This document shows, in pieces, positions 24,142-32,064 of a DNA stretch of 64,000 bases; positions within the stretch are counted from its first letter, which is position 1; each line of letters opens with the position of its first letter. The notes under the pieces are model-generated. The model saw nothing but the letters and a program-made list of their open reading frames with translations. It was not told where the DNA came from and made no database searches. Made by a program: the position numbers and the translations under genes. The DNA lies in contig NZ_PRLM01000001.1 in NCBI RefSeq assembly GCF_004138395.1, forward strand, positions 62,001-126,000. The letters run 5' to 3'. Origin of the DNA: Candidatus Nanosyncoccus alces (GTDB lineage Bacteria > Patescibacteriota > Saccharimonadia > Saccharimonadales > Saccharimonadaceae).

Positions 24142-24837
24142 TTATTTTTTACTATCTAATCCGGCCTGGAAATACATCAGGACATATTGATAATCCCAGG
24201 AAAGGTCAAAACCAGAGCTAGTGTAATCGTTGAATTTGAAGTAAGGCATGCCACGGGCTAGTTTAGAGGTTTTTTCGGCGTTAGCTTTGATTTCGTTTAA
24301 TGTGTCTTCGTTCTTTACGCAGGTTTCGAAGTTTTCAGACAGACCTACTTGTTTGCCGATGTTGATCCAGTAGTCTTTGCCGATGCTAGACATCTTGGAG
24401 ACGGCGGATTTGCCAGAGGCTTTGAAAAAGTCATTCCAGACGCTAGAGACAGCAAGATTATAATAGTCCCAAAATTTACCCTCATTTTTAGCGCAGTAGG
24501 CGCCGAGGGCAGAATAGCGTGAGTGGATGGGGTTGGTTTCGCCATATTCATAAAGAAAGTCGGAAAGACGAATTTCGAATAGGATATTGTTGTCTTCTAG
24601 GTACTGTTGGAATTCTTCTTCGTGTTCGACGATAGCATTTTCGAAAGCGATGCAATAAGGGCAGACTAAATCGGAGTAAACGATAAAATAATTCTTGGCT
24701 TCAAGGTTACCAATGGTCATTTGCGTGTCCCAGACTTTATCGGCGTTAGAAGGTTTAATGTTCATGCTGGCGACGATGGCGGCAATAATTACGGCGATTA
24801 CAGTAATGAGACCGATAATCCTAAATGTTTTTTTCAC
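24142..24837 (-). CDS. DsbA-like thiol oxidoreductase, membrane-anchored
   Basis: 231 residues with one N-terminal signal-anchor helix (6-25) and a thioredoxin/DsbA fold outside. Active site CPYC at 59-62 and the cis-proline loop RGMPYFKF are both present. It probably forms or shuffles disulfides in secreted proteins such as the Cys-containing 947-residue protein. Its start overlaps the end of the CPTC membrane protein by 17 bases, so the two are an operon and likely partners. Confidence 0.88.
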   Translation of the reverse strand: MKKTFRIIGLITVIAVIIAAIVASMNIKPSNADKVWDTQMTIGNLEAKNYFIVYSDLVCPYCIAFENAIVEHEEEFQQYLEDNNILFEIRLSDFLYEYGETNPIHSRYSALGAYCAKNEGKFWDYYNLAVSSVWNDFFKASGKSAVSKMSSIGKDYWINIGKQVGLSENFETCVKNEDTLNEIKANAEKTSKLARGMPYFKFNDYTSSGFDLSWDYQYVLMYFQAGLDSKK

Positions 24838-25435
24838 TTTGCTCCTTTATGCCTTTCTTGGCGAGGTATTTTTCATTTATTATTGTAACATAAGTTTCCT
24901 CTCCGAGGCGTTTGAGCGAAAGTATAGCGATAATGATGGCAAGCCAGGTGATAATGGTAGAGATGGCACCGGTTACAGCTAGGCCACCAGTGGAGAAGAT
25001 GGTGCCAATAAGAGGAGTTAAAAGTGTGGTGCCACAAGTAGGGCAGCCGGCGCCAAGGGCGATTAGACCGGCGATAATGCCAGCTTTTTCGAGATTAGCG
25101 GAGTTTTGGTTCTTTTTCTTGTTCCATAGTAGAACGATGAGACCGATTAAAATGCCTTGTAGGGTAGAGATGGCAAAGATTGGTATCCAGTCTAGGAAAG
25201 GTTGGTTAATTCCAAATATTGCAGTGAAGCTATCAATAATTATTTTGAGGCTATTTGGAAAACCTAATGCGGACATCAATTCAAATTTAGAGAACCCCCC
25301 GGATAGTAAGTTCATGAGGAACCCAAAAAACAGAAATGCTGGTATAAACCCGCACCAAAAGCGTTTTTCCTTAGTGGCAAGTAGAATACCTTTGCCGGCT
25401 AGGGCAAAACCGTCGAGCCATTTCCTCCAATTCAT
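24821..25435 (-). CDS. Membrane protein with CPTC motif, partner of DsbA-like protein
   Basis: 204 residues with about four or five helices. A CPTCG motif (Cys131, Cys134) starts helix four in the context ALGAGCPTCGTTLLTPLIGTIF. A CxxC at a membrane face, next to a DsbA-like gene, suggests an electron-relay role like DsbB or VKOR, but the sequence shows neither the DsbB nor the VKOR cysteine pattern. A further Cys28 lies in FWCGFIP. Function is inference from motif and operon. Confidence 0.7.
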   Translation of the reverse strand: MNWRKWLDGFALAGKGILLATKEKRFWCGFIPAFLFFGFLMNLLSGGFSKFELMSALGFPNSLKIIIDSFTAIFGINQPFLDWIPIFAISTLQGILIGLIVLLWNKKKNQNSANLEKAGIIAGLIALGAGCPTCGTTLLTPLIGTIFSTGGLAVTGAISTIITWLAIIIAILSLKRLGEETYVTIINEKYLAKKGIKEQSEKNI

Positions 25436-25441
25436 GACGTT

Positions 25442-25450
25442 ATTATAGCA
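25442..25450 (-). promoter_or_regulatory. Extended -10 promoter, leaderless
   Basis: Minus-strand TGC-TATAAT, ending 6 bases before the ATG at 25435. Confidence 0.8.
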
Positions 25451-25594
25451 CGCGAAAATAATAAAGTTAAGCTATATGATATAAAATATTTTCTATTGGT
25501 GTCAAGTTGAGTTTGTTCGGTTTTTGAAATTCTAATCTGTAAAATGCGAAAAAGCAAAAATATTTTAAACCATAAATAGATTTAAAAAACAAGG

Positions 25595-25622
25595 TTGACA
25601 GGCATTTTGCCTATGCTAAAAT
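25595..25622 (+). promoter_or_regulatory. Strong promoter of candidate small RNA
   Basis: TTGACA, 16-base spacer ending TGC, then TAAAAT. No open reading frame with a ribosome binding site follows. Confidence 0.75.
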
Positions 25623-25628
25623 AAGGTT

Positions 25629-25776
25629 AGGTTTGGACCAGATCCGACGTTGAAAGTGGCCTGAGCCTGGGGGAAGTGTGTAGAAAGGGTGGAGAGTGTA
25701 GAGCTGTTTTGGCTAAATTAGAGTTGTTTCACCTAGAAGAATTGTTTAAAAGCCTCGCCTCGCAGCGGGCTTTTTG
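25629..25776 (+). ncRNA. Candidate non-coding RNA, about 148 nt
   Basis: A promoter and a terminator enclose about 148 bases with no credible coding frame, and the next gene has its own promoter. Short pairings can be drawn: GGT/ACC, GGA/TCC, GGC/GCC near the 5' side, and TTAGGT near the start with ACCTAG near 25731. The terminator AAAGCC/GGGCTTTTT is at 25749-25775. I see no SRP apical loop, tmRNA tail or RNase P core. A 6S-type RNA or a riboswitch for the Rpf-like gene cannot be excluded. Upstream, 25451-25590 is AT-rich with no feature. Confidence 0.6.
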
Positions 25777-25806
25777 CGTATAGGGGTGGACTTTTTGCCA
25801 TAAGTA

Positions 25807-25815
25807 TGATATAAT
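25807..25815 (+). promoter_or_regulatory. Extended -10 promoter, leaderless
   Basis: TGA-TATAAT, ending 6 bases before the ATG at 25822. Confidence 0.8.
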
Positions 25816-25821
25816 GGTGGT

Positions 25822-26859
25822 ATGAGGCTTTCGCGAAAAATCGAGCAAGCTTTCGGTTTTGTGGTAGCTATTTCTTTAGTGATTGTTTTTGCTGTGTTGG
25901 CTGGATTGGGGGTGAGGAATACTTTTGCGGAGAGTGACGGAGTTTCGGACACGTATTTAGCGGAGGGGGCAAAGTTTGTGACTTTTTATGATGACGGCGC
26001 TAAATTAACTGTAAGAACAGAGGCGAAGACGGTACAGGAGGCTTTGGCCCGTGCGGGAGTAGCAATTAATAGTGGCGATACGGTGGAACCTAGTCTAGAT
26101 ACAGAGATAAATGCAGATAACTTTTTTATTAATATTTATCGTGCGCGGCCGGTGGTGGTAAAAGACGGAAAAGTTATTAAATATTTGATGACTGCGAGTT
26201 ATGATTCTAGGGCCATTGTAGAGCAGGCAGGTTTTACGGTGTATGATGGCGATGAGATAGATTTTGTGCCAAATGGGGATTTTCTAGAGACAGGGGTAGC
26301 GAATGTGTATGAAATTACGAGGAATGGTGGACGGACCTTAACCATAGAAGAGGAAATCCCTTTTACTGAGCGTACAGAGAAAGACCCCGGTTTGGATAAA
26401 GGTGTAAGCGAGGTGCGGCAGCTTGGCGAGGTGGGGGTGAAGAGGGTTTCATATAATATATTATATATAGATAATGTGGAAGTATCGCGGGAGTTGGTGT
26501 CTGAAGAGGTCATTAAGGCTCCAGTTGAGAGAGTTGTGGCGGTGGGCGCCAAGAAGTCTATCCCCCCGGAATGGGAAACTTGTGCAAGTTGGGCCCGGCA
26601 AGCTGGTGTGAGCGAAGCAGATTTGTCGGCAGCGCTTGATTTGATTTATCATGAGAGTGGTTGTAGAGTGGATGCTGCTAACGCTTCGGGCGCTTATGGT
26701 ATTCCACAGGCTTTGCCTGGCAGTAAGATGGCTTCGATTGCCGCGGACTGGGAGACGAATCCAGTTACGCAAATTAAGTGGATGATCGGGTATGTGAATG
26801 GTCGCTACGGTGGGTGGAGCCAAGCGCTTAATTATTGGTATACGTACGGTTGGTATTAG
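25822..26859 (+). CDS. YabE/Rpf-like secreted wall hydrolase
   Basis: 345 residues. Signal anchor at 11-35 (TFA before ESD may be cut), two DUF348-type ubiquitin-like repeats (about 50-95 and 108-150), a G5-like domain (about 155-232) and a lytic-transglycosylase-like C-terminus with catalytic Glu278 in IYHESG and the motif AYGIPQALPG. The layout matches resuscitation-promoting factors and Bacillus YabE, which cleave peptidoglycan. Its stop codon abuts the rsmA ATG, the same yabE-ksgA neighbourhood known from Gram-positive bacteria. In an epibiont it could act on own or host wall. Confidence 0.88.
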   Translation: MRLSRKIEQAFGFVVAISLVIVFAVLAGLGVRNTFAESDGVSDTYLAEGAKFVTFYDDGAKLTVRTEAKTVQEALARAGVAINSGDTVEPSLDTEINADNFFINIYRARPVVVKDGKVIKYLMTASYDSRAIVEQAGFTVYDGDEIDFVPNGDFLETGVANVYEITRNGGRTLTIEEEIPFTERTEKDPGLDKGVSEVRQLGEVGVKRVSYNILYIDNVEVSRELVSEEVIKAPVERVVAVGAKKSIPPEWETCASWARQAGVSEADLSAALDLIYHESGCRVDAANASGAYGIPQALPGSKMASIAADWETNPVTQIKWMIGYVNGRYGGWSQALNYWYTYGWY

Positions 26860-27594
26860 ATGAAGAACAATAAGTCTCTGGGTCAACATTGGTTGAAAGA
26901 TCGGGCAATATTGGAAGAAATTGCCGATTTGTCTGGCGGCGGCGAGTTGTGTTTAGAGATTGGCCCAGGGCTTGGAACTTTAACCAGCAGTTTGCTTCGG
27001 CGGTTTGATAAGGTAATAGCTGTGGAATATGATGCTAGCTTGGCACGGAATTTGCCAAAATCCTTCCCGGGGAAAAATTTGGAAGTGATTAATGCGGATA
27101 TTTTAGAGTTTGATTTTGACGGACTAAGAAGACCATATATAGTAGTGGGGAATATCCCGTATTATATTACCAGCCCAATTATCGAGAAATTGTTGACTTT
27201 GAAGAATTGTCCAGAGAGAATAGTGCTTTTGATTCAAAAAGAAGTGGTGGAAAGGATTGTGGACGATAAAGAAACAATGCTTTCACTTTTTGTAAAGAAT
27301 TATGCTGACGTAAAGTTGGGTCCACTAGTGAGAAAGATAGAGTTTACGCCACCACCGAAAGTGGATAGTCAAGTGATAGTTATGGAGCCACATGCGGCTC
27401 AGGTTTCTGATGCGGTGTTTGAGTTGATTAAACGGGGATTTAGCTCACCGCGCAAAAAGTTAATTCATAATTTGGCTGGTTTAACATCGACAGAGAGATT
27501 AAAACAGATTTTTGAGGAGTTAGGCATAGATTTAAACGCAAGGCCCGGTGATGTAAAGCTAGTTGACTGGGAGCGGTTGTATCAATTTTTGTAA
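26860..27594 (+). CDS. rsmA: 16S rRNA dimethyladenosine transferase
   Basis: KsgA/RsmA dimethylates two adjacent adenosines near the 3' end of 16S rRNA. 244 residues. SLGQHWL at the N-terminus, motif I EIGPGLGTLTSSL, motif IV NIPYYITSPI and the conserved FTPPPKVDSQVI are all intact, and the C-terminal domain is present. It follows the wall hydrolase with no gap, so its translation is coupled. Confidence 0.95.
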   Translation: MKNNKSLGQHWLKDRAILEEIADLSGGGELCLEIGPGLGTLTSSLLRRFDKVIAVEYDASLARNLPKSFPGKNLEVINADILEFDFDGLRRPYIVVGNIPYYITSPIIEKLLTLKNCPERIVLLIQKEVVERIVDDKETMLSLFVKNYADVKLGPLVRKIEFTPPPKVDSQVIVMEPHAAQVSDAVFELIKRGFSSPRKKLIHNLAGLTSTERLKQIFEELGIDLNARPGDVKLVDWERLYQFL

Positions 27595-27598
27595 TTGG

Positions 27599-27607
27599 TG
27601 CTATAAT
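27599..27607 (+). promoter_or_regulatory. serS extended -10 promoter, leaderless
   Basis: TGC-TATAAT directly after the rsmA stop, ending 6 bases before the ATG at 27614. Confidence 0.8.
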
Positions 27608-27613
27608 GATGAT

Positions 27614-28858
27614 ATGTTAGATGTGAAGTTTATCAGAGAAAACTTAGAACTCGTAGAGAGATCGGCGAGAGAAAAAGGCTACGAGGTTGATATAAAAGAA
27701 GTTTTAGACTTGGATGCTGTACGCAAGGTAGAGCTGTCGGGTGTAGAGGAGTTAAGACAAAGACGTAACGAGATTGCTAGTAAAATGAAGGGGGGTAAGC
27801 CCGACCCTGACCTAATTGCGGTTGGAAAGGATGTAAAAGTCAAATTAGCTGAGAAGGAGGCTAAGCTAGCGGAAACGGAAAATAAGCTGAAAGCGTTAAT
27901 AAAGAGAGTGCCAAATATTATTTTTGACGATGTGCCTTTGGGTGGTGAAGAGGATAGCGTAGAAGTAAAGAGGTGGGGCGAAAATCGTGAATCTGGCGTA
28001 GATCATTTGGATTATGCAGTGAGCCGTGATTGGGTAGATTTTGAGCGGGGCGCAAAGGTAGCAGGGGCGAAATTCTATTACCTGAAGGGAGAGTTGGCGC
28101 TTCTAGAGAATGCGCTATTGCAATATGGTTTGTCGAAGGTTTTGGAATACGGCTTTACTTTTATGACGGTGCCGGATATGGTTTCTTCGCGCGTACTAGA
28201 AGGGTGCGGTTTTAACCCGCGTACGAGTGAACAGAGTGACGAGTATTATATAGAAGGTGAAGATTTAGCAATGATAGCGACAGCGGAGATGCCTTTGACC
28301 GGTTATCATATGGACGAAATTATTGATGAGGATAAATTGCCTTTGCTATATGCTGGATACTCGGCGTGTTTTAGAAAAGAAGCAGGAACGTATGGGAAAT
28401 ATACACGGGGGTTGTTCCGGGTACACCAGTTTAATAAGCTCGAGATGTACGTATTTTGTTTGCCTGAGCAAAGTAAAGAAATGCATGAGAAGATTTTGGC
28501 GATTGAAGAAGATATCTGGCAGGGCTTGGGTATACCATACCATGTGGTGAATATCGCGGCAGGTGATCTTGGCGCGCCAGCGGCGAAGAAATACGATATG
28601 GAATATTGGTCTCCGGTGAATCAAAAGTATCAAGAGATTACGAGTTGCTCGAATTGTACCGATTTTCAAGCGCAAGCGGTGAATGCTAGGGTAAGGCGCA
28701 AAGATGGTACAGTAGAATATGTGCACACTTTGAACGGTACGGCTATACCTTTGGCGAGGGCCTTAGTAGTAATGCTGGAGAATTATGCAACGGCTGGGGG
28801 TAAGCTGAAAGTACCGGAGGCGCTGCGTCCGTATTTAGGCGGTAGGGCAGAAATTTAA
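27614..28858 (+). CDS. serS: Seryl-tRNA synthetase
   Basis: 414 residues, class II. The start MLDVKFIRENLELVE is canonical and directly follows a leaderless promoter, so upstream in-frame ATG codons are rejected. A long antiparallel coiled-coil arm spans about 25-105. Motif 2 is FRKEAGTYGKYTRGLFRVHQF and motif 3 NGTAIPLARALV. The EITSCSNCTDFQ segment is typical for bacterial SerRS. Confidence 0.96.
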   Translation: MLDVKFIRENLELVERSAREKGYEVDIKEVLDLDAVRKVELSGVEELRQRRNEIASKMKGGKPDPDLIAVGKDVKVKLAEKEAKLAETENKLKALIKRVPNIIFDDVPLGGEEDSVEVKRWGENRESGVDHLDYAVSRDWVDFERGAKVAGAKFYYLKGELALLENALLQYGLSKVLEYGFTFMTVPDMVSSRVLEGCGFNPRTSEQSDEYYIEGEDLAMIATAEMPLTGYHMDEIIDEDKLPLLYAGYSACFRKEAGTYGKYTRGLFRVHQFNKLEMYVFCLPEQSKEMHEKILAIEEDIWQGLGIPYHVVNIAAGDLGAPAAKKYDMEYWSPVNQKYQEITSCSNCTDFQAQAVNARVRRKDGTVEYVHTLNGTAIPLARALVVMLENYATAGGKLKVPEALRPYLGGRAEI

Positions 28859-28862
28859 TAGG

Positions 28863-28878
28863 TGCAATGAGTATTGCA
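28863..28878 (+). other. Small hairpin in hpf leader
   Basis: TGCAAT-GAGT-ATTGCA, a perfect 6-bp stem without a T-run, between serS and hpf. It may protect or process the mRNA; not a terminator. Confidence 0.4.
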
Positions 28879-28903
28879 GATTAAATAGGGGAAAGGAGAA
28901 AAA

Positions 28904-29266
28904 ATGATTGAAAAAATTGAAATGAGCGGGAATGGTTATAAGATTGAAGAACCGTTCAAAAAATACACTGAGAAACGTATTGGTAAGTTGGATCGTTACC
29001 TGCCAAGGGGAGCTAAAAAAGATGTAGTAGCTAAAGTAGTGGTATCCGAGATAGGCAAAAATAAGGGTGAAAAATATGAGATTTCGGTAGCGATGGATAT
29101 TCCTGGAGGAAAGGTGATTGCTGCGCGCGATGAGTGCTCTAATGTGTTTGCGGGGGTGGATTTGGTGGAAGCAAAATTGATGGGGCAGATCCGTCGTTAT
29201 AAGCTAGAAGTGCAACCACATCGCCAAAAGAAAAACTGGCGCAACCTCTTTATTAGGAGAAAGTAA
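28904..29266 (+). CDS. hpf: Ribosome hibernation promoting factor, short form
   Basis: 120 residues of the S30AE family, which binds the 30S A/P sites and silences ribosomes under stress. The fold is seen as KIEEPFKKYTEKRIGKLDRYLP followed by alternating strands (AKVVVSEIGK, EISVAMDIPGGKVIAARD) and a final helix with VDLVEAKLMGQIRRYK. The long-form C-terminal dimerisation domain is absent. Strong site AAAGGAG before the ATG. The neighbour secA follows, as in many Gram-positive genomes. Confidence 0.92.
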   Translation: MIEKIEMSGNGYKIEEPFKKYTEKRIGKLDRYLPRGAKKDVVAKVVVSEIGKNKGEKYEISVAMDIPGGKVIAARDECSNVFAGVDLVEAKLMGQIRRYKLEVQPHRQKKNWRNLFIRRK

Positions 29267-29268
29267 TG

Positions 29269-29277
29269 TGCTAAAAT
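29269..29277 (+). promoter_or_regulatory. secA extended -10 promoter
   Basis: TGC-TAAAAT at the hpf stop; the ATG at 29297 is 19 bases on with TGGAG between, so a short leader. Confidence 0.6.
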
Positions 29278-29296
29278 GGGGGAAGATTGGAGTTAT

Positions 29297-32035
29297 ATGG
29301 CGAAAAAAGAAAAGAAACCGACAGATAAGTTGGCAGACAAGACAGCGCTTACTAAGTTTTTGCAGGGTATTTTTGGCGACGCTCAGAAAAAGACTCTGAG
29401 GCGTATGTGGAAAAAAGCCCAGGAAGTCAATAAGCTTGAGTCGAAATATGAAAAAATGGATGACGAGGAGTTGGCTGAGCAGACGGAGATTTTCAAAAAG
29501 AAAATTGATAAAGCTTTGAAGGTGGCGCGTGCTGAGCAGGGTATTAACAGAAGCGGCAAGAAACGCCCCCCTGTAGATGATACGAAGATTTTGAATGAGC
29601 TTTTGCCTGACGTGTTTGCTGTGGCGAGGGAAGTGTCTAAGCGTGTACTAGGGCTTCGACCATATGATGTGCAATTGATTGGCGGTATTGCTCTGCATGA
29701 GGGGAATGTAGCTGAAATGAAGACCGGTGAGGGTAAGACTTTGGTGGCAATGTTGCCAGCGTATCTTAATGGCCTAACTGGGCGAGGCGTACATGTGGTA
29801 ACGGTGAACGACTATTTGGCGCAGCGTGATGCTGGCTGGAATGGTCCGATTTATGATTTTTTGGGGATGAGCGTAGGTGTTATTATTAACAATGCGTCGT
29901 TTGTTTATGACTCTGAGTACGAGAACGAGGACCACGAAGACGAGAGGTTTAGGCATTTGAAGCCGGCTACGCGTAAAGAGGCTTATGCGGCAGATATTAC
30001 TTATGGGACTAATAATGAGTTTGGATTTGACTATTTGCGTGATAACATGACGAGCGAGGTGCAGTATTTGCGACAGCGAGGGTTGAATTTTGCAATTGTA
30101 GATGAGGTGGATTCGATTTTAATTGATGAAGCGAGAACTCCTCTCATAATTAGCGCCCCGGCGGGAGATAATCCGGACTCCTATTATCAATTTGCTAAGG
30201 TTGCTGCTAGACTTACGCCGGAGGACTATATTTTGGACGAGAAGCGTCGTAGCGTAACTTTGACGGACAAGGGTATCGAAAAAGTACAAGAGATTTTGGG
30301 GGTAGATAACTTGTATTCTACTAAAAATACACGGTTGGTATACCACTTGGAGCAGGCAATCCGGGCGGAGATTATCTTTAAGCGTGATAAAGATTATGTC
30401 GTGACGAATTCGGGCGAAGTAATTATTGTAGATGAGCATACTGGGCGGTTGATGCAGGGGCGGCGATATAACGAAGGTTTACATCAGGCGATAGAGGCCA
30501 AGGAGGGCGTGGTGGTAAAACAAGAGTCTATGACGCTCGCAACCATTTCGTTCCAGAATTTCTTTAGACTGTATACGAAATTATCTGGTATGACGGGTAC
30601 GGCATTTACTGAAGCGGAGGAATTCCAGCAGATTTATGCTTTGGATGTGATTCAGATTCCACCAAACAAGCCAATTGCGCGGGTAGACAAAGATGATTTG
30701 ATCTATAAAACTAAAGTAGCGAAGCTGAAAGCGATTGCGGAGGAAATCAAGAAGTATCACGAAAAAGGCCAACCGGTGTTGGTGGGCTCTGGTTCAATTG
30801 CGAATAATGAGGAGATTGCACGATATTTGGATGCACAAGGGATTCACTACGAGATCTTAAACGCAAAGAATAATGAACGTGAAGCGGCGATTATTGCGAA
30901 GGCTGGTGAAAAGGGTGCGATTACGTTGGCTACTAACATGGCGGGGCGCGGAACAGACATTAAATTGGGCGATGGCGTAAAAGAATTAGGCGGTTTGGTG
31001 GTGATAGGTTCAGAGCGGCATGACTCGCGGCGGGTAGACAACCAGTTGCGCGGTCGTGGTGGTCGGCAAGGCGATCCTGGTACAACTCAATTCTTTGTAA
31101 GCTGTGAGGATGATTTGATGCGGATTTTCCAGGGTGATAGAGTAAAGATGTTAATGACACGCCTAGGCGTAGATGATGATATGCCGATTCAGACCAAAGC
31201 GATTTCTAAGACTTTGGAAGCGGCGCAAAAACGAATCGAGGGGTTTAACTTTGACTCGCGTAAAAATGTAGTGCAGTATGATAACGTAATTAATCGACAT
31301 CGCAAAGTAGTATATATGATGCGCCGGAAGATTTTGGAAGGTGATGACATCTTCCCAGAGATCAAGCGCTTGATGCGAGACGAAGTGAAGATGTTGACGG
31401 AGTTTTCGTCGCGGGTAAATAAAAAGTTTGATGAGGAATTTAAAGCGGTATTTGATTTTGATGACGATTTGATTCATGAGATTGGCTTAATGCGGAAGGA
31501 AAAGGATCGTGACAAACTAGCACTAGAGGCAGTGGAAGAGGCTTACCATAAGAAAGAGCTAGAGTTTGGCGCAGAGACGATGCGGAAGGTAGAGCGCGAG
31601 GTATATTTGAAAGTATTAGATACTTTGTGGATGCAACATCTTGAGAATATGCAACATTTGCGTGAAGGGATTCATTGGCGTTCGGTTGGCCAGCGTGATC
31701 CTTTGGTTGAATATCGTTCCGAATCGCAGAAATTATTTGATGGTTTGCAACGAAATTTGCGTGAGGAAGTGTTGAAGATTCTACTTTCTATTACTCCGGC
31801 AGAGGCGGCAGCAGACAATGTGACTGATGGTGAAGAATATGAGTCTGAACTCACTAAGATGGCAGAAGGTCAGACCGAGAGAGGTGTGAACGAGATATCT
31901 GCGGGCGATAAGAATATGGATGACGAATTTAAAAAAGGCGCAAAAAAGACTGCACCAAAGCGAGCTGTAGTAAGAAAAGGTAGCTCGAAGAAAAAATCTG
32001 CTAAAAAGAAGAAATCTAAGGCTAAGCGAAAATAG
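29297..32035 (+). CDS. secA: Preprotein translocase ATPase
   Basis: 912 residues. Drives secretion through SecYEG. Walker A is MKTGEGKTLVA and the DEAD-box equivalent is VDEVDSILIDEARTPLI; AGRGTDIKLG and RRVDNQLRGRGGRQGDPG mark the second helicase half, and HLENMQHLREGIHWRSVGQRDPL the scaffold domain. The usual C-terminal zinc site is replaced by a Lys/Ser-rich tail (KKKSAKKKKSKAKRK). The start at 29297 is preferred over 29276 because a -10 box covers 29272-29277. Confidence 0.96.
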   Translation: MAKKEKKPTDKLADKTALTKFLQGIFGDAQKKTLRRMWKKAQEVNKLESKYEKMDDEELAEQTEIFKKKIDKALKVARAEQGINRSGKKRPPVDDTKILNELLPDVFAVAREVSKRVLGLRPYDVQLIGGIALHEGNVAEMKTGEGKTLVAMLPAYLNGLTGRGVHVVTVNDYLAQRDAGWNGPIYDFLGMSVGVIINNASFVYDSEYENEDHEDERFRHLKPATRKEAYAADITYGTNNEFGFDYLRDNMTSEVQYLRQRGLNFAIVDEVDSILIDEARTPLIISAPAGDNPDSYYQFAKVAARLTPEDYILDEKRRSVTLTDKGIEKVQEILGVDNLYSTKNTRLVYHLEQAIRAEIIFKRDKDYVVTNSGEVIIVDEHTGRLMQGRRYNEGLHQAIEAKEGVVVKQESMTLATISFQNFFRLYTKLSGMTGTAFTEAEEFQQIYALDVIQIPPNKPIARVDKDDLIYKTKVAKLKAIAEEIKKYHEKGQPVLVGSGSIANNEEIARYLDAQGIHYEILNAKNNEREAAIIAKAGEKGAITLATNMAGRGTDIKLGDGVKELGGLVVIGSERHDSRRVDNQLRGRGGRQGDPGTTQFFVSCEDDLMRIFQGDRVKMLMTRLGVDDDMPIQTKAISKTLEAAQKRIEGFNFDSRKNVVQYDNVINRHRKVVYMMRRKILEGDDIFPEIKRLMRDEVKMLTEFSSRVNKKFDEEFKAVFDFDDDLIHEIGLMRKEKDRDKLALEAVEEAYHKKELEFGAETMRKVEREVYLKVLDTLWMQHLENMQHLREGIHWRSVGQRDPLVEYRSESQKLFDGLQRNLREEVLKILLSITPAEAAADNVTDGEEYESELTKMAEGQTERGVNEISAGDKNMDDEFKKGAKKTAPKRAVVRKGSSKKKSAKKKKSKAKRK

Positions 32036-32064
32036 TTTATTAGGATTTCTTTAGAAAAGAAAAC

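Noticed and set aside
25629-25776. Identity of the small RNA as SRP RNA, tmRNA or RNase P RNA
   Set aside because: No GGAA-capped SRP loop, no tRNA-like CCA end with a tag frame, and far too short for RNase P.
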